Shown: piece after piece, positions 35,290 through 43,591 of the stretch
Layout: each line of letters begins with the position of its first letter
Numbering within the stretch: the first letter of the stretch is position 1
Origin: DATFVA01 sp963811905
GTDB lineage: Bacteria; Bacteroidota; Ignavibacteria; Ignavibacteriales; Ignavibacteriaceae
Assembly (NCBI GenBank): GCA_963811905.1
Contig: CAWETK010000008.1
Span: 62,001 to 126,000, forward strand
Reading direction: 5' to 3'
DNA length: 64,000 nt
The notes under the pieces: model-generated
Seen by the model: the letters and a program-made list of their open reading frames with translations, nothing else
Told to the model about the DNA's origin: nothing
Database searches by the model: none
Made by a program: the position numbers and the translations under genes

Positions 35290-36636
35290 TCATAAAGCCT
35301 TTTCCTCTTTAATTTTATTTGTTCCAGAAAACCTCAGCACAAAGTAGCCGGTGATTCCTGAGATCAATGATGCAGCGAGAATACCTGTCTTGGCAATGTT
35401 TGTAAGTTCTTCGGATGTAAAAGCCAGGTTGGTTATAAACAGAGACATTGTGAAGCCGATTCCGGCAAGAATTCCTGCCCCGTAAATATGTTTCCACTTA
35501 ACTTTTGTAGGAAGGCTGGCAATGTTCAGCTTAACAGCAAGCCAGGAGAATACGAATATCCCAATCTGTTTGCCTATGAAAAGTCCGGCTATGATCCCGA
35601 GGCTCACTTCATTTACAAGCGATTCAAAGAAATCTTGCTGTAGCGGGACTCCAGCATTTGCCAGCGCGAATACAGGCATAATGAAGAACGATACCCAGGG
35701 ATTAAGTGAATGTTCAAATCTCTGAAGAGGGGTAAGCACTTTACGGCAGCTGCTTTCGAGGGTCTGTACAATGTCCTGCCGTTCTTCATTTGCCAGAACG
35801 TTAGGGCCTTCTTTTCCTTCACGGTCAAATTCCTCAAGCAGTTCCTTTCCAGTGGCAAGAAAATCCCTTGTGTTGTACCTCGAAGTTGCAGGCACAACGA
35901 ACGCAAGAAGAACCCCGGCAACAGTAGCGTGGATACCCGATAATAAAAAAGCAATCCACAGTGCAAGTCCGAGAATTATATAGACGAGGAGATTTCTTAC
36001 TCCAAGTCTGTTTGCTATGAGAAGAATAACAAAAATTCCCCCTGCAAAAAGTAAAGCAGATAATGATAATTCTGCTGTGTAAAAGAAAGCAATCACAAGT
36101 ACGGCGCCTATATCATCAGCAATTGCAAGCGCTGTTATAAATATTTTCAGATTTACTGGTACATTGGAGCCGAGCAATGCCATCAATCCTATTACAAAAG
36201 CAATATCAGTAGCCATCGGAATTCCCCAGCCTGCCTCACCTTTTCCATTAATATTAAAGAAAAAATATATGAGGGCAGGGAAGAGCATTCCTCCAAAAGC
36301 TGCAGCTGCAGGAAGGATTGCCTGCCGGGCAGTTGATAGTTCACCCACAAGAAACTCACGTTTTATTTCCAATCCTACCACGAAAAAGAATACAGCCATC
36401 AGACCGTCATTTATCCAGTGGTGGAGGCTATAATCCAGCTTGAAACTTTCCACCCCTAAAGAAATCTTCGTATGCCAGAGATTAAAATATGATTCTGAGA
36501 TTCCTGTATTTGCCCAGATAAGAGCAATAACTGTACATATTATTAAAAGAATTCCGCTTGATGCTTCTGCCCGGGTGAACTCCTTGAAAGGGCGTATAAG
36601 TTTTTCGATCGGCGGTTCGGGATTGGTTATTTTCAT
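35290..36636 (-). CDS. nhaA: NhaA-type Na+/H+ antiporter
   Basis: An inner-membrane electrogenic sodium/proton antiporter with about 12 helices. Recognised by LIWANTG, NDGLMAVFFFVVGLEIKRE, the MATDIAFVIG segment and ALAIADDIGAVLVIA, which carries the paired Asp residues of the ion-binding site. I chose the ATG giving MKITNPEPPIEKL (448 residues), because AGGA precedes it. A longer version with 20 extra residues starts further upstream. A hydrophilic insert with acidic residues (about 285-305) lies between later helices, as in many non-enteric NhaA proteins. No regulator nhaR is adjacent. Confidence 0.95.
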   Translation of the reverse strand: MKITNPEPPIEKLIRPFKEFTRAEASSGILLIICTVIALIWANTGISESYFNLWHTKISLGVESFKLDYSLHHWINDGLMAVFFFVVGLEIKREFLVGELSTARQAILPAAAAFGGMLFPALIYFFFNINGKGEAGWGIPMATDIAFVIGLMALLGSNVPVNLKIFITALAIADDIGAVLVIAFFYTAELSLSALLFAGGIFVILLIANRLGVRNLLVYIILGLALWIAFLLSGIHATVAGVLLAFVVPATSRYNTRDFLATGKELLEEFDREGKEGPNVLANEERQDIVQTLESSCRKVLTPLQRFEHSLNPWVSFFIMPVFALANAGVPLQQDFFESLVNEVSLGIIAGLFIGKQIGIFVFSWLAVKLNIASLPTKVKWKHIYGAGILAGIGFTMSLFITNLAFTSEELTNIAKTGILAASLISGITGYFVLRFSGTNKIKEEKAL

Positions 36637-37089
36637 TAATATTTCCTGGTACTGATAGATATAACCCTTAACATAAAACATTTCTTCTGAGTTCAAAAGT
36701 CTTATTGATTTAAACTTATCAGGAGGATAGAGACCAGGTATATCACAATTATAAGTGAGCTTTCGAAACTAATGACTCAATATATTAAATGTTGGGGAAG
36801 CCGACTGTGCGGAAAGCTGAAAAATGACCGAAACCAATCACTCTGAACCGCTATAAATAAGTTTCACATACGTCTCACATACATCTCATATACGTCTCAG
36901 ATACATTTCACATACGTTCTATATCCTACATTACTTCCTTAACATAGTCCTCTGAACCGGGGGCAGATAATATTTCATTCCTTTAACTGATAGACTTTAA
37001 GCTGAGGATCACTAAAGTACCCTGAGAGCCGGTACTCCTTCATCAGTATTATCTGGTCTGTATAATTGTTAGGTATCTGTCGGCAGGAA
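36637..37089. other. Intergenic region containing an 11-bp repeat array
   Basis: No gene is supported. The central part holds the tandem array listed separately. The rest is AT-rich and presumably contains the nhaA promoter. No terminator for the thioesterase gene is evident. Confidence 0.5.
36861..36926. repeat. 11-bp tandem array, six units
   Basis: Units of GTCTCACATAC type (GTTTCACATAC, GTCTCACATAC, ATCTCATATAC, GTCTCAGATAC, ATTTCACATAC, last degenerate) repeat without phase change. The period is the same as in the unrelated array at 53182-53247. Confidence 0.9.
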
Positions 37090-37563
37090 TCAGAACCGGG
37101 GGGACTTCAGGTCCTTTATTCGTTCAGTAAACATAATTGGCACTGTAGAAATTTTCCTTCCATGATAGTCATAAAAAGCAATGCCTGTCTTCGCAAGTGC
37201 CGCAGTTTTTGAGGTTTTTTCACTTGTAACCCGGTAAAAGAAATCGCAGCCTGAGCTGGTAATTTCATCTACAGAAACATCGAAAGTGAGAGTATCGCCG
37301 TAAATGATCTGAGATTTATATAATATCACCGAGTCCACCATAATTATTCCGCAGCCTCCTGCATCCATTTCCGTGAGATTGATTTTATCCAGGTACCGTA
37401 CTCTGGCCTCGTGTATCAAAGAGAGAAGTGCGTCATTCCCTAAATGATTGCCGTAATTTATATCTGTGATCCTGACTTCTATTTTAGTCGAAAATTCAAA
37501 TATTTCGGGCATTTCAAGTTTTATTCTGCTCACTTTAAACCTTTGATCTTTCTTTTTACTCAA
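37090..37563 (-). CDS. Acyl-CoA thioesterase, hot-dog fold (4HBT/FadM type)
   Basis: A 157-residue hot-dog-fold enzyme. The fold is seen in EVRITDINYGNHLGNDALLSLIHEARVRYL (about 29-58), where DxNxxxHxxN is a variant of the 4-hydroxybenzoyl-CoA thioesterase active-site loop (usually DxDxxGHxN), and the central strand IIYGDTLTFDVSVDEI. Asp33, Asn35 and His39 are candidate active-site residues. The start could be a few codons later at the Met of MPEIFEF (residue 18). The acyl substrate is unknown, and the gene is unlinked to fatty-acid genes. Confidence 0.82.
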   Translation of the reverse strand: MSKKKDQRFKVSRIKLEMPEIFEFSTKIEVRITDINYGNHLGNDALLSLIHEARVRYLDKINLTEMDAGGCGIIMVDSVILYKSQIIYGDTLTFDVSVDEITSSGCDFFYRVTSEKTSKTAALAKTGIAFYDYHGRKISTVPIMFTERIKDLKSPRF

Positions 37564-37669
37564 ATATAAAAAACAACGGATCCGGGTTAAAATTCTATTT
37601 CATATATCTTTAATAAGAATTTTTAATAAACAAAATGACTAAATTAAATACTAATATAAGGAGCAATTA

Positions 37670-38599
37670 ATGATGCGGCTATTAAAAGCACTATTTATTT
37701 TAACCGGCGCTCTCATTCCTATCCTTTTTACAGGATGTTCGAACTCAACTTCACCAAACGATAATACTCAGACCGCCAATGATTTAACCAAGTCATCAGT
37801 AGTAGAAACCGATATGGGTGTGCTTAATGCGGAAGGCGTTCCAATGAGGGACTGCGACGGTGTGTTTGCCCTTGGATGGAATGAATTATTCGGACCCATC
37901 AGATGGAATGATGAGACAAATGGGCATGCAATGGGAGTAGTTTTCGGTGATACCGTTCATCAGCGTCCCTTTATCAGAAGCGGTATTGATATCGGCACAA
38001 TTTATATTAATTACAATAGTGAACAGATCCAGCTTGAAAAGCGAACCGGTCCCGATGGCGGCGTGTTCTATTCATTGTATCCCCGGTTCTTTGATGATGG
38101 TCATCTTGATTTTATAGCAGGAGCAAATTATGAATTCGAGATTACCGGATCAGAGAATTTCGCTCCATTAAATTTTACTTTAACAGCTCCCCAGGCGCTT
38201 GTACATATAAATACACCTGAAGAGGATTCAGTAATAAATCCGGCAAATGATCTTACACTTGAATGGTCAGGCGGTACTTCCGAAGATCCTATTGCGATCC
38301 GGCTTATGCCTTGCCGTCCTCCTGAACCTCCGCAGCGCGGTCCTCGTCATGGTGGTGGAATGCATCCGCCGATGCAAATTCCGCCGATGGGCGATCCGGT
38401 TTTCATTCTTCTCGATCATAATCCCGGTACATACACTATTGCATCATCAACACTACAGACTCTTATCTCTCAAACCGGAGCAGAGAAACTTGTCTGCGTG
38501 GTTTCTCAAATAGATAAAAACGATGTGCAGCATGACAGTAGGGACCTGAAGTTTGTTATGCACAACGGCGACAGCGTTTTATTGAATGTCCAGCAGTAA
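37670..38599 (+). CDS. Lipoprotein with Pro/His-rich loop
   Basis: A 309-residue lipoprotein (lipobox LFTG-C23; an adjacent second Met codon is an equal start) preceded by an AAGGAG site. The body is beta-rich with two immunoglobulin-like stretches (about 60-180 and 180-300). A loop near 220-245 reads RPPEPPQRGPRHGGGMHPP and contains two His and one Met, which could bind a metal. No family is recognised. It is a single gene with its own terminator. Its conserved-looking motif RDCDGVFALGWNELFGP lies at the mature N-terminal domain. Confidence 0.65.
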   Translation: MMRLLKALFILTGALIPILFTGCSNSTSPNDNTQTANDLTKSSVVETDMGVLNAEGVPMRDCDGVFALGWNELFGPIRWNDETNGHAMGVVFGDTVHQRPFIRSGIDIGTIYINYNSEQIQLEKRTGPDGGVFYSLYPRFFDDGHLDFIAGANYEFEITGSENFAPLNFTLTAPQALVHINTPEEDSVINPANDLTLEWSGGTSEDPIAIRLMPCRPPEPPQRGPRHGGGMHPPMQIPPMGDPVFILLDHNPGTYTIASSTLQTLISQTGAEKLVCVVSQIDKNDVQHDSRDLKFVMHNGDSVLLNVQQ

Positions 38600-38623
38600 T
38601 AGATAGATAACATCCTCACACTC

Positions 38624-38658
38624 AATCCGGGATCCGTTAATCGGGTTCCGGATTTTTT
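38624..38658 (+). terminator. Intrinsic terminator of the lipoprotein gene
   Basis: Arms AATCCGG (38624-38630) and CCGGATT (38648-38654), extended inwards by GATCCG/CGGGTT with G-U pairs, are followed by TTTTTT. It starts 25 bp after the stop codon. Confidence 0.8.
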
Positions 38659-38681
38659 ATTCCACAATCCAACATCTGTAA

Positions 38682-38769
38682 AGCGAAACGCTGTTTCGCT
38701 CCTGTGAAGGTGAACCATTGTAAAGCGAAACGCCGTTTCGCTTCAGAAAGTCGTAACTGCCGTTTCGCT
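38682..38769. repeat. Two and a half copies of a GCGAAACGCYGTTTCGC hairpin
   Basis: AGCGAAAC-GCT-GTTTCGCT (38682-38700) and AGCGAAAC-GCC-GTTTCGCT (38724-38742) are perfect 8-bp hairpins 42 bp apart. A third right arm GTTTCGCT (38762-38769) ends on the stop codon of the convergent permease gene. Only the loop differs between the full copies. Confidence 0.85.
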
Positions 38770-39899
38770 CATTCCAGTCTCTTCCTGAATCTTAGTGAAC
38801 TTGCGGCGAGTATAAATATCCCGATCCCGAGCAAAGCGAGGGTTTCAGGAATCAGCTGGAATAATCCATCGCCCTTTAAGATAACTCCTCTTAAGATTGT
38901 AATGTAATATCTTAAAGGAATGAGGTAGGTAATAGGCTGAATCCATCCGGGCATATTTTCAATCGGGAATGCAAAGCCGGAAAGGAAATTCATCGGCAGC
39001 AATACACCGAACATCGCTACCATCATTGCCTGCTGCTGGGTCTTTGAAACAGTTGAAATGAACAAGCCAAGACCGAGGGCGGAGAGTACATAAATAAATG
39101 AGGCCAGCATCAGGAAAAAGAAATCACCCCGTATAGCAATACCGAACCAGTAAACCATAACGATGGTAACAACCAGGACATCGATAAATCCCATAACAAT
39201 GAAAGGAATCGTTTTACCTATAATAAGCTGAGCAGGTTTTATGGGCGTTACAATTATCTGCTCAAGCGTCCCGATCTCCCTTTCCTTAACGATAGCCATA
39301 GCCATCAGGGATGTGGTAATAATTGTAAGGAGCAGTCCCATAATTCCAGGAAGCATAAATACTCTTGTTTTAAGATCAGGATTATACCAAACCCTGAGTT
39401 CCGGGTTGATATTAACCCCTGCTATCGACTGCATTCCTGATCTGTTCCTGGCCTGGACAAGAATGTTCTGCGAATAACTTGAAACCACTCCCGTTACATA
39501 TCCGAAAGCTATGGAAGCTTTATTGCCGTCGGATCCATCGAACAGGGCCTGAACCTTAACCTGTTCTCCACGACGGAGCTGCTTCTCAAAATCTTTCGGA
39601 ATTACAAGAGTCCAGAGATCTTCGCCTTTATTTATATAATTCATCACCTGGTCATAGCTTTCGGCATAATGGTTCATTGTAAAGTAACCCGACCGTTCAA
39701 ACTTCTCAATAAAGTCCCTGCTGGATACTGTCTTATCCTGGTCATATACAACGGTGTTAATATTATTTATGTCGAGGTTGGCAGCATAGCCGAGAAGGAT
39801 AAGCTGGAGCACCGGGGCAATAAATATAATCCCGAACAGTCTCGGATCTCTCTTCAGCTGAAGGAATTCCTTTACAATTATTGTTAATATAATCTTCAT
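38769..39899 (-). CDS. ABC-2 type exporter permease (YbhR/YbhS-like), distal
   Basis: A 376-residue permease of the DrrB/YbhR type: an N-terminal helix (about 20-40), a large extracytoplasmic domain (about 45-170) and five to six C-terminal helices. The start ILTIIVKEFLQLKRDPRLFGIIFIAPVLQLILLGYAANLDI and the motif VKEREIGTLEQIIVTPIKPAQLIIGKTIPF are diagnostic of the family. It is the last gene of the exporter operon, 7 nt after its paralog. Together with that paralog, the two ATPases and the fusion protein it forms a drug/xenobiotic efflux complex. The substrate is unknown. Confidence 0.9.
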   Translation of the reverse strand: MKIILTIIVKEFLQLKRDPRLFGIIFIAPVLQLILLGYAANLDINNINTVVYDQDKTVSSRDFIEKFERSGYFTMNHYAESYDQVMNYINKGEDLWTLVIPKDFEKQLRRGEQVKVQALFDGSDGNKASIAFGYVTGVVSSYSQNILVQARNRSGMQSIAGVNINPELRVWYNPDLKTRVFMLPGIMGLLLTIITTSLMAMAIVKEREIGTLEQIIVTPIKPAQLIIGKTIPFIVMGFIDVLVVTIVMVYWFGIAIRGDFFFLMLASFIYVLSALGLGLFISTVSKTQQQAMMVAMFGVLLPMNFLSGFAFPIENMPGWIQPITYLIPLRYYITILRGVILKGDGLFQLIPETLALLGIGIFILAASSLRFRKRLE

Positions 39900-39906
39900 A
39901 CCTGAC

Positions 39907-41038
39907 CTATATCGTCTTACTCTTACGGTTAATTATGGCTGCCAGTCCCAGGAAGACAACGGAGAAAATGAGGAGATATATCAGCTGATCCCAGAACGCG
40001 AAGAGTCCTACACCTTTCAACAGAATATCTCTTAACACAACTATATAAAACTTAACCGGGGTAATATTCGTAAAGATCTGTATTACCGGCGGCATACTTT
40101 CAATAGGGAAAACAAATCCAGACAGCAGGAAAGAGGGAAGCAGAGAGATCAGGGCTGCCAACTGGAATGCGACCTGCTGCGAGTCGGATATAGTTGAAAT
40201 CAGTATTCCAAGGTTTAGTGAGGCAAAAAGGAAAATAAATGTTGAAAGAAACAGCAGCAGTACGCTGCCTTTAACAGTAACATCAAATAAAAGGTATCCC
40301 GCAAACAGGATCATAGATGCCACCACCAGTGCGATTACGGTGTAAGGTATTGTTTTACCGATCAGGAGCTCGACAGACGAAAGAGGGGAGACGTTGATCT
40401 GTTCCATTGTCCCTCTTTCTTTTTCTCTTACAATAGAAAGAGCAATGGATATTACTGCTGTCATAATAAGGATCATCGCAATTAATCCCGGGATAAGATA
40501 CCTGGTGGAATTAAGCTCGGGATTATACAGGAACCTTGGCTCAAGGTCTATTGGAATAAAGACCTGTCTTCCTCTTACCCTCAGGAGATCATTGGTCAGG
40601 TCCTGAGAAAAGGTTGCAGAAGCCGCCCGCATATAATTCATAATAACAGAGGCGGTATTAGCGTCGACCCCGGCCACAAGAATCTGGACATTCACCTGCC
40701 TTCCCGAATAAATATTCCGGGAAAAATCCTGCGGGAAGACAATTACAGCCTGTGCATTTCCCCGGTCGAGTGTCAGTTCTTATCTGATCCTCTGAGCTGA
40801 GGTGATCAACAAGATCAAAGTAACTTGAGCTTGTAAGGCGGTTAAGATAGTCTCTGGTGATCTCCGAATTATCCCTGTCGTACACAGCCAGCTTAATGTG
40901 ATGAACATCGAAATTTATAGCATAGCCGAAGAGGATAAGAAGGACAAACGGAAAAACAAACAGCACATAGAGCATACGCTTGTCCCGCATCAGCTGCCGC
41001 ACTTCCTTCTTCGAAATCGCTAATATTCTTTTCAGCAT
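39907..41038 (-). CDS. ABC-2 type exporter permease, proximal (frameshift in the sequence)
   Basis: Paralog of the next gene. The first 126 codons encode the N-terminal helix and the start of the extracytoplasmic domain (KEVRQLMRDKRMLYVLFVFPF, then DQIR) and then run into nonsense. The correct continuation LTLDRGNAQAVIVFPQDFSR lies in another frame. Removing one base at about 40771-40780 (AA in AGAACTG on the coding strand) gives 376 residues, exactly the length of the paralog. The later part has EKERGTMEQINVSPLSSVELLIGK and the C-terminal helices. An assembly indel is likeliest, because the rest is well conserved. Confidence 0.85.
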
Positions 41039-41042
41039 CTGT

Positions 41043-42017
41043 TTAACTTTTTTCTTTGTCCTTTACGCTTTTATCTTCCACGCTGCTTTTCTCAAGCAAA
41101 TGTATAAACACATCCTCCAGGGTCGGGACGATCTGATCAATCCGTTTCACATTTATATTATTTTTTTTCAGCACGTAAACCACCTGGTCTTTGTTTTCAA
41201 ATTTATTATTTACGATAAGATGTATCTGGTTTCCGAAAATCGACGTCTCGCTGACAAACTCCTGCTTCTCCATCAGTTCAAGGGCATCAACTACCCGGTC
41301 GCATTCAATTTCGAAAATCGGGTTCTTTATGTATTCAGTCTTCAGGACCTTCGAAGTCCCTTCAGCGATGAGTTTGCCTGCATTTATCAGAATTATATTG
41401 TTGCAGTACTCGGCTTCTTCCAGGTAGTGGGTGGTTACAAGGACTGTTGTTCCCTCACCTGATAAATCATTTATAAGCTCCCAAAAATTTCTGCGCGAAA
41501 TAGGATCAACACCGCTGGTAGGTTCATCAAGGAAAACAATCCCGGGACGATGGATCACGGCCGTACCCAGAGCGAGTCTCTGTTTTATTCCTCCCGGAAG
41601 CGAGCCGGTCAGAAGCTTCTGTTTTCCTTCAAGGTTAGCGATCCGCAGGACCCATTTCTTTCTTTCCTGCAGTTCGTCGCCTTCGAGTCCGTACACCCCG
41701 CCAAAGAAGTTAATATTCTCTTCAACTGTCAGATCATTATATAGTGAAAAGCGCTGCGACATATAACCGATGCTTCTTTTAACCTTATCCGGCTCATTCA
41801 TAACACTGTAACCCGCAACCAGGGCATCCCCGGAAGTCGGTTCAAGTATTCCGCAAAGCATCTTTATTGTTGTCGATTTACCCGCACCATTAGCGCCCAG
41901 GAATCCGAAAACCTCACCCTTCTCTACGCTAAAAGATACATGATCAACCGCAATAAACTTCCCGAACTGTTTGGTGAGATCTTTTACTTCAATAGTATTT
42001 TTCTGATTTAAACTCAT
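41043..42017 (-). CDS. ABC exporter ATPase, second of the operon
   Basis: A 324-residue ATP-binding subunit. Walker A is GANGAGKST (about 41-49), Walker B GIVFLDEPTSGVDP, and the switch His occurs in TTHYLEEAEYCN. The signature motif reads LPGGIKQR rather than the usual LSGGMKQ, a substitution at its second position (Ser to Pro). The other ATPase of the operon has a normal signature, so asymmetric ATP sites are possible. The C-terminal 90 residues form the extra domain of the YbhF/CcmA-type exporters. The stop is 4 nt from the next permease start. Confidence 0.92.
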   Translation of the reverse strand: MSLNQKNTIEVKDLTKQFGKFIAVDHVSFSVEKGEVFGFLGANGAGKSTTIKMLCGILEPTSGDALVAGYSVMNEPDKVKRSIGYMSQRFSLYNDLTVEENINFFGGVYGLEGDELQERKKWVLRIANLEGKQKLLTGSLPGGIKQRLALGTAVIHRPGIVFLDEPTSGVDPISRRNFWELINDLSGEGTTVLVTTHYLEEAEYCNNIILINAGKLIAEGTSKVLKTEYIKNPIFEIECDRVVDALELMEKQEFVSETSIFGNQIHLIVNNKFENKDQVVYVLKKNNINVKRIDQIVPTLEDVFIHLLEKSSVEDKSVKDKEKS

Positions 42018-42022
42018 TTAGT

Positions 42023-42130
42023 AATCTTGTAATCATTTAATCATTTAATCTTTTAATCATTTAATCATTCAATCATTCAATCTTTTAATCTTTCAATCAT
42101 TCAATCTTTTAATCTTGCAATCATTAAATC
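42023..42130. repeat. AATC octamer array, 14 units
   Basis: AATC recurs exactly every 8 bp fourteen times with variable 4-bp spacers (ATTT, TTTT, ATTC, TTTC, TTGC). It fills the gap between two co-oriented ATPase genes and runs into the stop codon of the upstream one, so it is transcribed with the operon. Confidence 0.95.
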
Positions 42131-43049
42131 AACTTGCTTCTTTCACCAGGTGAATAAACACATTTTCCAGAGAAGGAGGGATGCTCCTTGAACTTTCGAT
42201 TGTAATATCATTCTGCTTCAGAAGGTCTTCTATCTTTGTATATTCCTTTTCATAGCTGTCAGCTACTATGTTGATCCTGTCGCCGAATAGCTGAACCTCG
42301 TTATCAAGATTCTGCTGTACAAGTTTATATGCCTTTCTTGCCTGGGGAGAGACGATCTCTATAATTTCTTTCTGAATAGATTCACGTATCTTACGGGGTT
42401 CATCAATACTCATTATCTCTCCTTTATTCATCAGAGCAACACGGTTGCAGCGCTCAGCTTCGTCGAGGTAGGGTGTAGACATAAATATCGTAATACCTTC
42501 CTTTATAAGGCTGGAAAGGATCTTCCAGAAATCCCGTCGTGACACAGGATCGACACCCGTTGTGGGCTCATCAAGGAAAATTATTTCAGGTTTATGGATA
42601 AGGCTGCAGGCAAGGGCAAGCTTCTGCTTCATACCGCCCGAGAGGTTGTCTGTAAGCCGTGCCCGGAAAGGAGTAAGCCGTGTAAACTCAAGAAGTTCAT
42701 TCCGCCTTGCTTCGTAGTTTTTTACCCCGTGTATATCAGCAAAGAACTCAATATTCTCATCAACGGTCAGGTCGCCGTAAAGACTGAACTTCTGGGAAAG
42801 ATACCCTATTTTCTTCTGAACTTTTCTTTTATTGGTCTTAATATTATCACCGAGCAAGTTCACGCTGCCGGCATCAGGAGCTATGAGTCCGCAGAATATT
42901 CTTATAGTTGTAGTCTTGCCGGCACCATCGGGACCAACGAGTCCGAACATCTCACCTTTATTCACTGTAAAGGAGATATCTTTTACCGCTTCAATATCGC
43001 CGTAAGATTTCTTTAAGTCATCTATTTTAATAGCTTCAATCATTCTCAT
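42129..43049 (-). CDS. ABC exporter ATPase, first of the operon
   Basis: A 306-residue ATP-binding subunit with Walker A GPDGAGKTT (about 38-46), canonical signature LSGGMKQKLAL, Walker B EIIFLDEPTTGVDP and a YLDEAERCN switch region. The H-loop position has Pro-Tyr (MSTPYLDEA) where most ABC ATPases have His, so the catalytic switch residue appears replaced. In E. coli the corresponding YbhF carries both ATPase halves fused, and here they are separate genes. A second possible ATG lies 6 nt downstream of the chosen one. Confidence 0.92.
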   Translation of the reverse strand: MRMIEAIKIDDLKKSYGDIEAVKDISFTVNKGEMFGLVGPDGAGKTTTIRIFCGLIAPDAGSVNLLGDNIKTNKRKVQKKIGYLSQKFSLYGDLTVDENIEFFADIHGVKNYEARRNELLEFTRLTPFRARLTDNLSGGMKQKLALACSLIHKPEIIFLDEPTTGVDPVSRRDFWKILSSLIKEGITIFMSTPYLDEAERCNRVALMNKGEIMSIDEPRKIRESIQKEIIEIVSPQARKAYKLVQQNLDNEVQLFGDRINIVADSYEKEYTKIEDLLKQNDITIESSRSIPPSLENVFIHLVKEAS

Positions 43050-43069
43050 CCATTACTTGATTTGGTTAG

Positions 43070-43489
43070 TTATATCCTGATTAAACTCAATAAAAACAAT
43101 TTAACTTTATTTATACCTTCTTTGATTGCATAACTCCGTAAATATTTTCTAAAATTTGATATCTGCTTTATAATATCTATTGACATATTTAGATTGATCT
43201 TGAAAAATTTATCAGAGATGTATCCTAAATCAAAAGCTACATACAGCATTGATCTTACTTCTCCAGCAGACCCTTTGGCATAACCTAAAAATTTTATAAG
43301 TTCTTTATTGTTATCCCTCTCAAACCCTTCCGAAATATTATTCATAACAGACACAGATGCACGTTGTATCTGATCTTTCAATCCATAATCTCTTCGAAAC
43401 TTTTCAAATGAAGTTAATTCATAAATTGACTTTACAAACATTCTTGAATCCTGCCATACTTGTATATCCTCAAATGATTTTACCTTCAT
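43070..43489 (-). CDS. Four-helix-bundle protein (23S rRNA-IVP family), inserted in the exporter operon
   Basis: A 139-residue protein of the TIGR02436/S23-like four-helix-bundle family, recognised by FEDIQVWQDSRMFVKSIYEL, then QIQRASVSVMNNISEGFERDN and FLGYAKGSAGEVRSMLYVA. The family was first found encoded in 23S rRNA intervening sequences and is abundant as stand-alone genes in Bacteroidota and relatives. Its role is unknown. Here it sits between the fusion-protein gene and the first ATPase gene, a place where exporter operons normally have nothing, and an AATC/AATT array lies just upstream of it. A basic hydrophobic tail (NKVKLFLLSLIRI) is atypical. Confidence 0.88.
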   Translation of the reverse strand: MKVKSFEDIQVWQDSRMFVKSIYELTSFEKFRRDYGLKDQIQRASVSVMNNISEGFERDNNKELIKFLGYAKGSAGEVRSMLYVAFDLGYISDKFFKINLNMSIDIIKQISNFRKYLRSYAIKEGINKVKLFLLSLIRI

Positions 43490-43531
43490 TTACTCCTCCC
43501 TTTATTTATTTTATTCTATGAATACAATTTT

Positions 43532-43591
43532 AATCTTGTAATTTTATAATCTTGTAATCTTGTAATTTTGTAATTTTGTAATCTTGTAATT
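43532..43591. repeat. AATC/AATT octamer array, 8 units
   Basis: AATC or AATT recurs every 8 bp (TTGTAATC/TTGTAATT units). It lies in the gap between the fusion-protein gene and the four-helix-bundle gene and runs into the stop codon of the former. Confidence 0.9.

Noticed and set aside
38247..38513. Leu-rich open frame overlapping the Pro/His-rich lipoprotein gene
   Set aside because: It is an alternate frame of the lipoprotein gene, which has a good signal peptide, ribosome site and terminator.
43070..43489. Diversity-generating retroelement accessory (Avd) for the four-helix-bundle gene
   Set aside because: No reverse transcriptase, template repeat or variable repeat is present nearby, and the protein matches the S23/IVP type better.
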